Positions 1 through 11,443 of a stretch of 64,000 nt of DNA are shown here, in pieces. The first letter of the stretch is position 1. Each line of letters begins with the position of its first letter. Both the position numbers and the translations under genes were made by a program. The DNA is from Stropharia rugosoannulata (Eukaryota > Basidiomycota > Agaricomycetes > Agaricales > Strophariaceae). The DNA is taken from the NCBI GenBank assembly GCA_028532985.1, contig JANCIK010000009.1, positions 1,860,001 to 1,924,000 on the forward strand, read 5' to 3'. The notes under the pieces are model-generated. The model was not told where the DNA came from. It was given only the letters and a program-made list of their open reading frames with translations, and did not search any database.

Positions 1-1045
1 CAGTGAGGGGCGGATCGGTGTCGAAGATGCCGAAGCCGATGCCCGCCTCGGCCAAATCCCTTCGTATGGCGAGCTTGACGGCTGCTAGACGGTCATTTGA
101 GAGTATGTCGGCGCGGGCGATAACTGGGAGGACGTTTACGCGCGCAGAGAGGCGGCGGATGGCGGCGACGTCGGCCTGGGGCAGAGCTGGCCGGGCGAGG
201 AGGGGGTTAGTGGTCACTGGGGGCTCGAGGATAACTGGCTCATGGTCGGGCTGGGAGAAGCTGTTTGCACGGCCTCGGGGGATGAGCGGGACATGTGGCC
301 CCGGAACCGCGGGCGGGACGATTTGGTCCGGGTCCAGGAAGTATATGCACCTAGAACATGGGGTCAGCGACGGGCACTGGGGGCAGCGGGGCACGTACAG
401 ATGCACGTAGCGGTAGCCGCTCTTGGCCTTCCACTCCTGCATACATACAGGGGTCACGTCAGCAAACGGGGCACGGGGTGGCGGGGAACGGCCTTACATC
501 GTCGACACCCTCTGCAAAGCGGGCATCGATGTGGCGCATGGTTTCGCTCAGCATGCGCTCAGCGGCGACATCGTCCTTGAAGTCGAGCGACGGGGTGTCC
601 ATGAGGGTGAGCCCGAGGACACCGCGCTGGCCGCTGTCCTCGAGGGCGAGGTCAACATCGACGGACACGGAGCGGATATATGCTGTGTGTCCGCTGCAGC
701 CCTGGACGAACTTTGCAACGGACGCGAGCTGCTCCTTGGTGGTCCTCGGGGAGACGACGCTGGTGTCGAGGAGGAGGCGGAGGAAAGATGTTTTGCCTGA
801 TCCGAGCGGGGTCAGTGGTGGACGCGAGTGGGCGCTGTCGGCGACGCGCTACTTACCGCCTCTGCAACCGGCAACGAGCAGATTGAACTCGGGCTGGGGG
901 GGTTCTGTCGGGGGCTCTGTTGGTGAGGGGTGGGTGGGGGTTGTGGGGGTCGTTGCGTACCTGTATGCTGGTAGGGGGCCCCGCCGCCGTGCGGGAGTAA
1001 ACGGTCTCCGTCGTCGTTGTGGATCCGGCGGTCGTTGTTGTTCAT
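1..1045 (-). CDS. Septin-like G-domain protein (partial, 3' end outside window)
   Basis: Septin-type GTPase domain protein; septins assemble into cortical filaments in fungi. I read five exons: 961-1045, 857-904, 498-796, 399-437 and 350 to the window edge; the start is the ATG at 1045 (MNNNDRRIH). After a short acidic, proline-rich N-terminus comes the P-loop segment FNLLVAGCRGGKTSFL, then TLMDTPSLDFKDD, then VHLCIYFLDPDQIV, then VLPVIARADIL, all in septin order and spacing. The family match is good, but the nucleotide motifs are degenerate: G3 reads DTPS where septins have DTPG, and G4 reads ARAD where septins have AKAD. It may therefore bind GTP poorly. The 3' part, including any coiled coil, lies off the window. 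It could be a divergent basidiomycete septin-related family rather than a core septin. Confidence 0.8.
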
Positions 1046-1494
1046 GGAGGCCAGAACGGGGAAAGCAGGATTGCCCGCGCAGAGGCAAGCGCTTTCGCAA
1101 AACTGATGTGGAACCAATATCTCGCTAATTCCCACCGACTCCCGAGCCAATCGGAACAAAACACGGGCCACCTCGCCCTGATCCATCCTCCGCCCCCACG
1201 TTCTCGTGGGCTGCGGCGCATGCGGCCGTGAAAATGATCATATTGGGCTACTACTATGGTACCGACGCCGTGCACTACAGAGGGGCGCGGGCGCGCAGAG
1301 AAAACGGGGTACAAATATCGTGGGAGCGGTCGGTATGCGCCCGAAGAGCGCATGTACGCCGCTAAAAAAGGTGGATGGCAACAGGGTACGTAAGGCGATG
1401 TCCTGAGGATCTGTCAGGACGGGTGTGGGGGAGGTTGATCACCGTCGGCGCAGCGACATGGGCTGGCGGGCGTGGGTGTGATCCGTGGATCCAT
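1046..1494. other. Intergenic region upstream of the septin-like gene
   Basis: GC-rich, 449 bp. It holds the septin-like promoter and the 3' flank of the Zn2Cys6 gene, both transcribed leftwards. No convincing gene; open frames here are GC-driven antisense frames. Confidence 0.5.
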
Positions 1495-2639
1495 TCAGTC
1501 CCTTTCTGCTCCCGACCAGTCTTCTGGGCTTCGCCGATACTCGCGCGCCGGGTCGGGCGCTGCGAAGCGCGGGGGCGGCGGCACGGGCGGCTGGAACGAG
1601 AAGACGTCGAGCGTGTCGAGCGACATGACGTGCGTGTACGGGTGCATCTCGGGCGCCTGAGCAGCGAGCTCGTACGTGGGCAGCGACGGACGGTCGGGCC
1701 CCGAGCCTCCCGCGCCCGCGGCGTCTGTGCGCTTGGAGCGGCTACCCTTGGGGGCCTTGCCGGGGCCGCGGCGCTTGGGGGTGGACACGTACTCACAGTG
1801 AATCTTGCGTGCGGCGCAGTGGGCGCAGGTGGGGCGGGCGCCGTTGCAGCGCAGCTTGCGGCCTGCGGGGGTCAGACGGGGGGACAGGGATGAGCATGGG
1901 GCGTACCTCGGCAGAAATTGCACGCGACGGCGGTCTTGCGGGGCGCGGGGCCCTTGGAAGCGGGATCGTCGGCGGGGGGCTGCTGGGGCGCGGACTGGGG
2001 CCGGCGGCGCCTGCCGGGGGCGGGGTCTGTGTGCGGGCCGTCGTCGTCCTGAGCGTACGAGTCGGAGCGGGCGTACGGCAGGCTGGCGGCGGGGCTGGCG
2101 GGGGAGCGGAAGGGGCTGGTGCCGGGCGGCGAAAAGGGGTAGGGGTGGGCGGGGAAGAAGGGCGCGGGGTCGAGGTCCGGGAGGAGGAGGTCGGCATGAT
2201 AAGATTGGGCTATAGATAGACATCAACGGATGTGACGGAAGAGGGCGGTGGGCGTACAGACGAGAGGCCCCGGAGGCGGGGGCCCGGGGGGCAGCACATA
2301 TGGGTCCCTGTCTCTTACGAGATCGGCATGGTCGTAATTGGCAGGCGGCCTTCCGTAAATGTCCAAGTGCGGGGGGCTGGCGCGGCGCGGGCGCAGGGAC
2401 GACGGGCCCGGCTCGCCCTCGCCCCAGACGGGGGGCAGCGCGTAGAGGCCGAGCGGGGTGCGCAGGGCGGGTGGCGGCGGCGGCGGGTCGGGGACAAAGG
2501 GCGGGTCGAGGGCGGGGGCGCGGTGGCGGGGCGGGGCGGTGTCTGGGTCGTAGTGTCTGAGGGGCGGGTGGCGGTAGAGGTGCGGGATGAGGCTGCTCGG
2601 CAGCGAGCTCTGCTGCCCTCCGTCGTCGTGGCCGTCCAT
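1495..2639 (-). CDS. Zn(2)-Cys(6) fungal-type transcription factor
   Basis: Fungal DNA-binding regulator, predicted nuclear. Three exons, 2258-2639, 1907-2209 and 1495-1862, sum to 1,053 nt (350 aa). The zinc cluster lies at about residues 224-251 and is split by an intron after CNFCRG: its six cysteines are spaced C-x2-C-x6-C-x6-C-x2-C-x6-C, ending CAHCAARKIHCEY. A basic, Pro/Gly-rich linker follows (TPKRRGPGKAPKGSRSKR). The first ~220 residues are proline-rich, low in complexity and rich in Asp/His/Tyr, as in activation regions. No fungal-specific middle homology domain is present, so the protein is shorter than Gal4/Leu3-type factors. It is transcribed divergently from ILV3 with 166 bp between start codons. 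The target genes are unknown. Confidence 0.88.
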
Positions 2640-2805
2640 GGGGGGCGAGAGACAAAAAATAAAAATCTGAGGCGACTGAAGACATTCATGATCACTGAGA
2701 TCTCATAACCAGCGGGCCTTTTCTTTCTCCCTGTCCGTTCCAGATCCACACCCGATCCGTCACGTGCATGCCCTTTTTTTCGCCCGCACCCTCCCTCCCG
2801 CCCGC
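2640..2805. promoter_or_regulatory. Bidirectional promoter between Zn2Cys6 factor and ILV3
   Basis: This 166-bp gap separates two divergent start codons. It contains a CACGTG E-box at 2761-2766, 40 bp upstream of the ILV3 ATG, and pyrimidine-rich tracts just before that ATG (2770-2805). I did not find a Leu3-type CCGG-N4-CCGG element. Promoter function is inferred from gene arrangement. Confidence 0.55.
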
Positions 2806-5797
2806 ATGTCCTCCCCCACCATTGCCCGCCGCCGCCTCGCGCGCGCCTTCTCCTCCGCTGCCCCGCGCAGCGATGCGCGTCCCGTCATGAACCGCTACTC
2901 GCGCATCATCACCCAGCCCAAGGACCAGGGCGCCAGCCAGGTCCGTGCGCACCCACCGTCCCGCCCCCCTGCTCACCCCTCCCCAGGCCATGCTCTACGC
3001 CACCGACGGCATCTCCTCCGACGCAGACTTCAGCAAGGCCATGGTCGGCGTCGGCAGCGTCTGGTGCGTCCCTCTCCCCCGTCCCCGCCCGTCCCTGACT
3101 CACCCCCCGTAGGTATGAGGGCAACCCGTGCGCACGTCCTCCTCCTCTCCCCGCCACCGCTCACCCCTCTCTAGATGCAACAAGCACCTCCTCGGCCTCG
3201 GCACCGAGATCAAGGCCTCTCTCCAGGCTGCCGACCTCATTGGCTACCAGTTTGGTACCGTTGGCGTCAGCGACGGCATCAGCATGGGCACTCGTGGCAT
3301 GTCGTATTCCCTCCAGTCGCGAGACCTCATCGCCGACCAGGTCGAGACCGCTGCCGGCGGCCACCACCTCGACGGCATGGTCGTCGTCCCTGGCTGCGAC
3401 AAGAACATGCCCGGCGTCATGATTGCCCTTGGTCGTCTCAACCGCCCCGGCATCATGGTCTACGGCGGCACCATCCGCGCCGGCTCCTGCGAGGGCGCGC
3501 CCCAGCTCGACATCGTTTCCGCCTTCCAGTCCTACGGCAAGTATCTCCAGGACGGCAGGACCGACAAGGCCGAGAAGGAGCGCTACGACACCGTCCGCCA
3601 TGCCTGCCCGGGCCCAGGCGCCTGTGGTGGCGTCAGTCTCAGTCTGTCTCTCTGTCCCTGCAGTCTCTCACGCGTTCCCGACAGATGTACACCGCCAACA
3701 CGATGGCGAGCGCCATCGAGGCCCTCGGTATGACCCTCCCTGGCTCCTCCTCCTTCCCTGCAGAGTCCACCGAAAAACACGACGAGTGCGCCGCCATTGG
3801 CCCTGCCATGCGCCACCTCCTTGAACAAAACATCTTGCCCCGCGAAATCATGACGCGCTCCGCGTTCGAAAACGCCATGGTAAGCATCTAACGCGCATAT
3901 GTCCACCCATACTCAACACACTGCTCTTCAGGTCCTCGTCATGATTCTTGGCGGATCGACCAACGCCGTTCTCCATCTCATCGCCATGGCCCACTCTGTC
4001 GGCATCAAGCTCACCATCGACGACTTCCAGAGCGTGTCGGACCGCACGCCCTTCCTCGCAGACATCAAGCCCAGCGGCAAATATGTCATGGAAGACGTCT
4101 ACAAGCTTGGTGGTATTCCAAGTGCGACGCCCTGCCATGTATGCGTCAGCCTGTGCTGACATTTTGTTCCCAGAGATCCTCGCGTTCCTGCTCAAGAACA
4201 AACTCATCGACGGAAATAACATGACCGTCACGGGCCGGACTATGGGCGAAAACCTAGAGAGATGGACACACAAGTACGGCGAACTCGACGGCAGCCAGGA
4301 TGTCATCCGCCCGCTCGACAAGCCCATCAAAACCACAGGCCATCTCAGGTACGCACGTACCCTCCACTGCTAGCGTTTGATACTCATCGTCGCCCGCTTT
4401 AAAATTAGAATCCTCAAAGGCAACCTTGCACCTGGCGGCGCCGTCGCCAAAATCACGGGCAAGGAAGGGCTCTCGTTCGTCGGAAAGGCACGCACTTTTG
4501 ACAGCGAAGACGACTTCGTCAAGGCTGTCGAGAGCGGGTCAATCAAGAAGGGCGAAAAGACAGTGGTGATCCTGCGCTACTTGGGCCCCAAGGGCGGACC
4601 AGGTAAGCCCCGCCGACGCGACCCTGACCCTTTCCTACTACATCCATCTTCTGCGCCACGCTCGCTCGCACGCGCTGCACTATCCGGGGACTTTTTTGTC
4701 GCCCTCTCTGCTCTGGTGCTGCACCTCGGGCTGCTTCTGTGCTGCCTAATGGCGCCTGTTTTCCCATCGTCGCCTGGTTTATGTCACGCCACGAGCCGCT
4801 AACACACTTCTCTTGTTTCTAGGTATGCCGGAGATGCTCAAGCCGACCTCGTTAATCATGGGCGCCGGCCTGGGGCTCGACGTCGCCTGTCTGACTGACG
4901 GCCGCTTCAGCGGAGGGTAAGTGGCTTTTCCCCATATTTTTGTTCCGCTGTTTCGTTCCCCAAGCTTCTAGCGTTTGTTTGATTTTTCTTTTTCATTTTG
5001 CGCTTCCCTTGCTCTATGTTTTTTTGGCACACGGATGTATGCGCTGGATGTATGCATGACCAAATGTTACGCGCTGTTCCGTCCCTTGCAACGCCGCTTT
5101 AATGGCCTGCGCACCCTGGGACGTGGTCTGCACTCCCGGATAATCCGTGCGCTGTCTTCCGCGGGCAGTGCAATATAGTGCAGGTGCTCTGGTTCCCTGT
5201 AGTTCCGTGCTTCCGTTCGATTACCGCGCGCCCGGCTGGCTGGCTTCTTTGATTAATCACTCTATGTTTGGGAGCGCAGCTGCCCTTCCCCATTCTCGCT
5301 TTCTGCGTTGTCCTTCTTCTATTTTTCGCGCTTTTTTCGCTTTCCGTGTGCCCGTCTCCACCTGCCAACCAGCGCTAACTAATGCATCTTTTTTTTTGTT
5401 TTGACTTTTGCCTTTGCCTGCCTTCCTTCCCTCGCCCACGCCTTCATCTCCAACTTGACGTTCGGCCGACCGATCCGCTTGCGCGTACTTCCTCTCCCTC
5501 GCCGCCTACCCGCTTGACCTTGTCTTGCCTCAACGCACACGCAGATCACACGGCTTCTGCATTGGACATGTCGTCCCGGAGGCGCAGGTCGGTGGGCCTA
5601 TCGCTCTCGTGCACGATGGCGACGTCATTGCGGTCGATGCCGTGAAGAACACGATCGAGTTGCAAGTGTCTGAGGAGGAGCTCACGCACCGCCGTGCCGT
5701 GTGGTCGCCGCCACCGCTCAAGGTCAGCCAGGGCACGCTGTACAAGTACGTCAAGGTCGTCGAGGACGCGAGCCATGGCTGCGTAACTGATGCCTAA
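2806..5797 (+). CDS. ILV3: Dihydroxyacid dehydratase, mitochondrial
   Basis: Iron-sulfur enzyme that dehydrates 2,3-dihydroxy-3-methylbutanoate or -pentanoate to the 2-oxo acids, a late step of valine and isoleucine synthesis in mitochondria. Ten exons (2806-2940, 2987-3063, 3113-3127, 3175-3631, 3685-3879, 3932-4121, 4174-4348, 4409-4602, 4823-4916, 5545-5797) sum to 1,785 nt (594 aa), normal for the family. The N-terminus [20 protein letters not shown] is a typical mitochondrial presequence, which supports the 2806 ATG over the upstream one at 2767. The three cysteines expected to hold the cluster are in [18 protein letters not shown] and GPGACGGMY. Other family segments are [21 protein letters not shown] and [12 protein letters not shown]. 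Two oddities: a 15-nt exon (3113-3127) and a 628-nt last intron. Codons are strongly C-ending. Confidence 0.97.
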
Positions 5798-8347
5798 GCG
5801 GCGCGCCGTGCGCGCATGTCCAGCGGGGCATGGGACGGGTGTGTGCGTGGGGTATATGCGGATGTATATTTGGCGCCGGTGGGATTCAGAAGTCGAACGG
5901 ATGCTTTTTCGGCGCTTTGCTCCTCTGGCCCCTGGTGCCACTTACTACACTACAATACTTCTACAGGCCGTCGCCCCGTCTTACCTCCGTGCTAGCGTGC
6001 CACGTGCGAATTTCTCTTTTTCCTTTCCTCTATTCTGTTTTGCTGTTTGTATTGCAAGGCCGTGGCTCCGTGATCGGGGCGGGCGGCGATTAGCGCTGGC
6101 GAGAGACTGCGCCTTTTGTTACTATTCCATAAAGGGATATTACTGTCCTTCCGTTACTCATAGATGCCGCATAAAGAGAGGAGAGGAGGAGGATTTCATC
6201 AGTATCAAAAAATAATTGCAGCCTGGAGTGCGAGGAAAGAGAAAAGTACCTTGTTTCTATCTTTGTTTTTTTTGCCGCATTACTGTGTACCTACTTTCTT
6301 AGTGCAAATAGATGTAGAGCGCCAGAGTGATGCATTAATTCTTAATCTGTAAAATGAAAATTCTTGTGCTTTCTTTTTTATGCTTGGTGAGTGCCTGGGG
6401 CGAATGCATATGTAGGATTTTGGTGGACGTTGGATTTTTGGTTATTGTTGAACCTTGTTTCAGCTCGTCAGAGCAAAAAATTCTGCATGGGTGCATATAT
6501 GCGCTCATATGGCTCCCGCCTGAACCGCGTTCCGATTGAGAGTCCTGTTTCGTAACTCTCGTTGTTCACCCACGATGTTTTTGCTCCCAATTCCCGAGGT
6601 AGCTCCGCCATCTCACGCACACGGGATACGGTGGATATATGCTGCAGCGCCTTGTTTGCCAATATCCAATACGCATGTGCGCTGACGCCCACCGGTCTTC
6701 GGGTGCTGCCTGGAGGTAGGAATGGAGAGGACAGAGCACAGGGCCTCACGGGGCCCATGCCCGAAAACCCAAGGATATCGGCCTTGTGCAGGCGCACATA
6801 GGGGCAGAGCTACGCCGCGAGTCGCGGACGCGTTATTACACACCGATGTTGGTAACATTAAGCAGTGGGCGGATCAGGCCCAATTGGGACAAATGGCGCC
6901 GGGCAGGCGAGGTCGGGTGCTGTGATACGCGGCGGCATGTTGATGTGAGACCATACATATGTACAAACATGCGCCTTGCTGCACCGAGTCCAGCCTCCCG
7001 CCGCCCGTCCCACACCCCGCACTGCAGCGCCGCGCTAGACGCTCGCGCAGCTCCTGGCGCGCTCCAGCGGCTCGCTGCGGCGCGTAGAACGCGCAGCAAA
7101 TATAAGCACCGTGTGCGCTGCGCGAGGGGCATTCCGAGCAGAAACGGGTGCGGAAGCCAGTGGTACGCAAAAAGGCACATATGCGCATTGGTCAGCTGCC
7201 TAGGCCACGCTGGGGCTCGTGCGCTGGCCACCTGCGCAGTGCGGCTACCGAGCCAGCTGAGGCCGTCGCCTGTGTGCGTCTCTGCATAGCATCGCAACAC
7301 AATCGCCCCTCCCCGGCGCCCAGGCTTTTGGGGGCCCTTTGCGCATGCAGTACGCGCATTCCCGGGGCCTGAAACCCAACACTATGGTAGATTTCACTGG
7401 CCAATTGCGTCGCGGCGATGTATGGGTCCTGTGTTACTGTATGCATGTACCCTCCGCGCTGCCTCCGCGTCCCCGGTGGCCCGCGGTTTCGTTTACGCTA
7501 CTCCTCCGCGTGTAAGATAAGGTGCTCTCCTCCATGGTGCTAAGATGCTTTCCATCACCGCGCGTCCGTAGCGATGCTGCAGGGGCCCGTTCAAGGAACT
7601 CAGACGCTCATTGATTCAGGAAACACGACTTAGTTGCATCAGAGACACTCCGTAAATCTATGGCTCTGATCCTATCTCCACTATACATTCCGCGCCGTGG
7701 CCAAAACGTGTTGTTACTTGTGGCCCTTACGCCCGATCGCAGGTGTGCAATGCGCTGTGCGTGCCAACTCGAGAGGAATGTAAAAGAATGTAAATCGTAA
7801 TATGTTGTAATTGTGAATTACTCTGATTCCAGATGGACGTCGTCATGGTCAAGTCACCGTAAGTGCCTGCACTCTGCGTACGTGGCGTTTATCGAGTCAA
7901 CGTGCTTCCCAATTGAAATTCAGAAGCTGCGACCGGCGTCTTCTGCATATGATAGAGGACATGTCTGTGAAGGGCGGCCTTGTTGACAACGATCGAAATT
8001 GGTCATCAATTTTGGTGCTAGGCTCTTTGCTTTGTGTCTCGTTCTAAAAATTATCTGACACGGTAGAAATTATCCTCGCATTGAGTAGGATACAAACGAC
8101 CCGAGACAGCAGACAAAAATAAGCGCGCAAGAAGCTGCAACCAGTAGGTGACAGTGCAGCCGCGTTGCACGAGTCGGTGACTTTATACGCGGCTGCTCGG
8201 CATCTGCCCTCTGCGCCCACACCTGCCCGTGAAATTCTTGCATATTGCACCTGCAACCGCGGGCTAAATGAGCCTTGCAAGAGGCGCCTAACTTCTCAGA
8301 CTATAGATGTTATTGATCCAGCAAGAAACAAAGGTTACAACTAGTTT
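5798..8347. other. Long region without a recognisable gene
   Basis: 2.55 kb between ILV3 and the convergent RIO1 gene. The left part (about 5,400-6,500) is T-rich and the stretch 6,570-7,450 is GC-rich with antisense open frames that show no recognisable domain. A possible small spliced frame (7833-7858 joined to 7924-8047) is discussed as a finding. I saw no tRNA, rRNA or transposon coding sequence. Confidence 0.4.
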
Positions 8348-10462
8348 CTAGCTCTTCGTCTTTTTGATAATCCGCTTCTTTTCTGACTTGGGCATCTTGT
8401 TTTTCCGCTTCTCCTTCGCTTCAGCCTTCACAGTCTTCTTGCGTTCCTGAAAATATAGTTGTAAGAATCTGCACTATGGAATTTTTTTTGTAGTCATTAC
8501 CTTTTTAGCCTCCTTGTCCTCATGTCGGTGGCCTCTTGGTTTCCGTTCTACGAATCCATCGCCATCGTCAGACTCGCTCTCGTCTTCGCTCCCGTCCGCT
8601 TCGGCAGTCTCACCGTCAGATGGGGTTTCTTCTGCACCGACCACACCTTGCTCTTCGCCTTCGAGTCGTACTTTCGGGACCGTGGCAGTCGCGGAAGTTG
8701 CGGAAGTCGCTGCGTTTTTCCTGTCTCCAAGTGTCCCAGTGGCATGGCTTTCTTTCTTCTCGGATGCATTCAGCAGGCCAATAGTATCAGCGTAAATAAG
8801 GCTATCCCCCTTCAAATGTTTTTCGACATCGCGCTCCGGGTCGTATACTTCGTTCAATGTCCGCGGAATAAACGAGCGCATAAAAACGGAATCTTCATGC
8901 TCGGCGTCCTCTATTTTTGAACTCTGTTCTGCATCTCCGCCAGTTGATTCAGGCAACTTATCGCCATCCCCTTCAAGATCCCCTTTTTCTTTCGCGTCGG
9001 CTCTTTCCTGAAGCAGCCTTTTCAGAATATCCTCGTCGCTGGTGCCTTCCTCCTCTGTCAAGTTGTCTTTGGTAACAAAGTCGAAGCATCGCCTGAGTCC
9101 TAGGCACACGACCCCAAGTCGTCCAAAGAAATCTTCAATATTTTTTATGTCATTGCGTAGGAAATCAAACGCTGCGGGATGATCGTGTTCAACACTTTGC
9201 GAGACATCGATGATCCATAAATGCCCTTCGTGGTACATAATATTATATTCCGACAGATCAGCATGTACGAGCTTGCAGACGTGGAACATGCGTCGCACGA
9301 CAAGAACAAGTTCCTCGTAGAGGGCGGTGATATCAGAAGGAGGTAAGTCAGCGTCCTTCATCCGCGGTGAAGCCCTGGGAGATAAATATATTAATCGTAT
9401 AGATTGATTGAATGCATCGTTGTACTTACCAACCATTTGTATCTCCTACGAGAGACATGACAAGGACATTTTCCCGCACTTCCACAGGATCAGGCGCACG
9501 GATGCCCGCCGCAACCATGCGCTTCAAGTTGCGCATTTCCTTTTCTGCCCACATGCGCACCATTTTACGGGGGTTGCGACTGTATCCACGACGGAAACGA
9601 AACTCTCCAGTGACATATTTGTCTCGATCTTTAAACACGAGAATAGACGTTTTGTAGATCTTCAAAGCGAGGTGGGCGCCCGTCGGCGTAACAGCATGGT
9701 ACACATTGGCCTGGCAGATTATCAATGGTATAATAGGTGCATTTGGCAATTAACTCGCCTCTTTTCCCGTGCTGATACATCCGTTGACCACTTCAATTAA
9801 ACCTCGTCCAATCATCTTGAATAATATAAGACGCGTGCGGGGGTCAAGTACTTGTTCATTCGTAGCACGATCGCTCTTGTCTTTCATATTTGCATGAGCA
9901 CTGGGTCCTTTCCTGTTCACTCCTACGCCCATAACGTAAGGCGCATCGATTTTCGCCAGTCGTGAGTTGTATTTTGCGAGGGCAGCCAGTTGATCAGCAG
10001 TGCGATCCTTTGCCATGGTAGCCGACGCTGATTTGGCCACGGCCTTCTTAGGTATATTGACTGCAGGTAGAGGCGCAACGCTTGCATTTCCACTGGCAGA
10101 CACTATACCTTGCGCATTTCCGGTGCGCACTGCTGCATGCTGGCGTAACCTGTTGTACTGTTTTGTAAAATCTAACAATGAACTTTGGAAGGAAGCATCT
10201 CTGATAACGGTTCATCTTACGTACCTCGCTCTGCATTTTCCCAATCTTCGTCCTCGACGCGATCATCTGAGTATTCATCCTCTGACAAGTCTTCTGAATC
10301 GTCCTCTTCGTCTTCTGATGTCCATTGCAAAGCTGCTCCATCGTTCGCGAGTACATAAGTATCAATATATGCGTTTCCTTCTCTGCGCAGTTGCACTACT
10401 TGAGGTTCTTCTGGGGCATCATCAAATTGACCCGCGTCAATTTGGTCTGTAACGGCTGGCAT
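8348..10462 (-). CDS. RIO1: RIO1 atypical serine kinase/ATPase
   Basis: RIO1 acts in cytoplasmic maturation of the 40S ribosomal subunit. Five exons (10221-10462, 9759-10182, 9430-9710, 8501-9374, 8348-8446) give 639 aa. Seen in order: an acidic N-terminus, the nucleotide-binding segment [15 protein letters not shown], the lysine strand [19 protein letters not shown], the RIO insertion with [15 protein letters not shown], the catalytic loop [14 protein letters not shown], and the metal-binding strand [14 protein letters not shown]. These are diagnostic of RIO1 as opposed to RIO2. The tail is acidic, then strongly basic ([18 protein letters not shown]), as in other RIO1 proteins. The second intron appears to use a GC donor (9758-9757), because the reading frame GKE-ANVYHA is restored only with GC-AG splicing. 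Confidence 0.96.
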
Positions 10463-10630
10463 GATCGCGATAATTAAGTGTGGGGATCAATTGCAGACAC
10501 AAATCAACAAAAGCTGCGACAGCAAGATCGAAAATGTCGAGGCATCTCACGTGACTGGGTGACGTCACCTGCCATCGGTCAGTCCAAAAGTCAGGTCTAC
10601 GGTACTGCTCTTACAAGTTGCAGAACGTTC
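10463..10630. promoter_or_regulatory. Bidirectional promoter, RIO1 / small membrane protein gene
   Basis: A 168-bp gap separates two divergent start codons. It includes CACGTG-like and TGACGTCA-like sequence (tcacgtgactgggtgacgtc, from about 10548). Function is inferred from position only. Confidence 0.45.
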
Positions 10631-11320
10631 ATGGACACCCTGCGCCGCAGAATTCCGTTCAAACTACCAGACGATGATGAACACGAGAACGACGGAATTT
10701 TGGACGAGCAACGTGAGTTTGGTGTATCACTACTATGTATACTCTTATTTTAACCTCTTATAATCTTGCCTTCAAGAACAAGAAGCCATTGTCGAGCATC
10801 TTCGCAAAGCAAATGACATCGTCAACCGTCGCTACGCCTCAGCCTTAAAGTGCTTGTTAGGCTTGTCTTGCGTCCTGTAAGCTTATGTTATTTCCGTCAG
10901 ATGCTCTCGGACATTGTGCACTAATGGGAGCAAAGACAATTAGTTATGATCAAACGGAATTCCCTACTCAATGGCCCCATTGCAAGAGAAGATCCTTCAA
11001 TACCGCTTCCGGCGTTCTTCACTGTTTTGTCTCTGTTCATTCATCTGAACCTTATATTGCACTTCTACACCGAGGATATCAGGGTTGGCTTCCAACTATC
11101 AGAAAGTCTCTCACCGCTGTCTTATCAACTGTTGTATTCACTTTCCGCCGTGGCCCCGACTCTATCTTTATTCCTGCAAAAGCCGTGGCAAACGACTGTA
11201 TGGTGGTCCTTAACGATTATGATTATCTTCGTTGTCCAGACTGTCTTGGATGCTATGCAGCAAAGCGTTCAAGGGATAGCGGACCTGGATAACATGAAAT
11301 ACATTGCTCCAGGTGCCTAA
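10631..11320 (+). CDS. Small multi-spanning membrane protein, unknown function
   Basis: I do not recognise this family. Three exons (10631-10712, 10777-10876, 10936-11320) sum to 567 nt (188 aa). The start MDTLRRRIPFKLPDDDEHE gives a basic then acidic cytosolic N-terminus. A helical stretch follows (QEAIVEHLRKANDIVNRRYA), then about three or four hydrophobic segments (ALKCLLGLSCVL, LPAFFTVLSLFIHLNLIL, LSYQLLYSLSAVAPTLSLFL and WWSLTIMIIFVVQTVL), and a short polar tail ending at IAPGA. The second intron is supported by a CACTAAT-type branch site and acceptor at 10935, the only choice that keeps the hydrophobic frame open. It shares a promoter region with RIO1. Confidence 0.75.
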
Positions 11321-11443
11321 TTCCTCGATCTAGGATGGTGGCCCGTATCTTGGACGGACCCAATCAATTGTTGCGCGAATCGTGGGGTACTCCAACATTT
11401 CACAGCACGGACACTGTGCGATTAAGAAGTGTTCTTCTCGGCG

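Noticed and set aside
1805..2708. Long plus-strand frames across the Zn2Cys6 gene
   Set aside because: They are antisense to the spliced zinc-cluster gene; GC-rich DNA lacks stops in several frames, and these frames show no domain.
6786..7372. Overlapping open frames on both strands in the GC-rich desert
   Set aside because: Frames are open on both strands at once, composition is Ala/Arg/Cys-rich, and there are no domains or splice structure.
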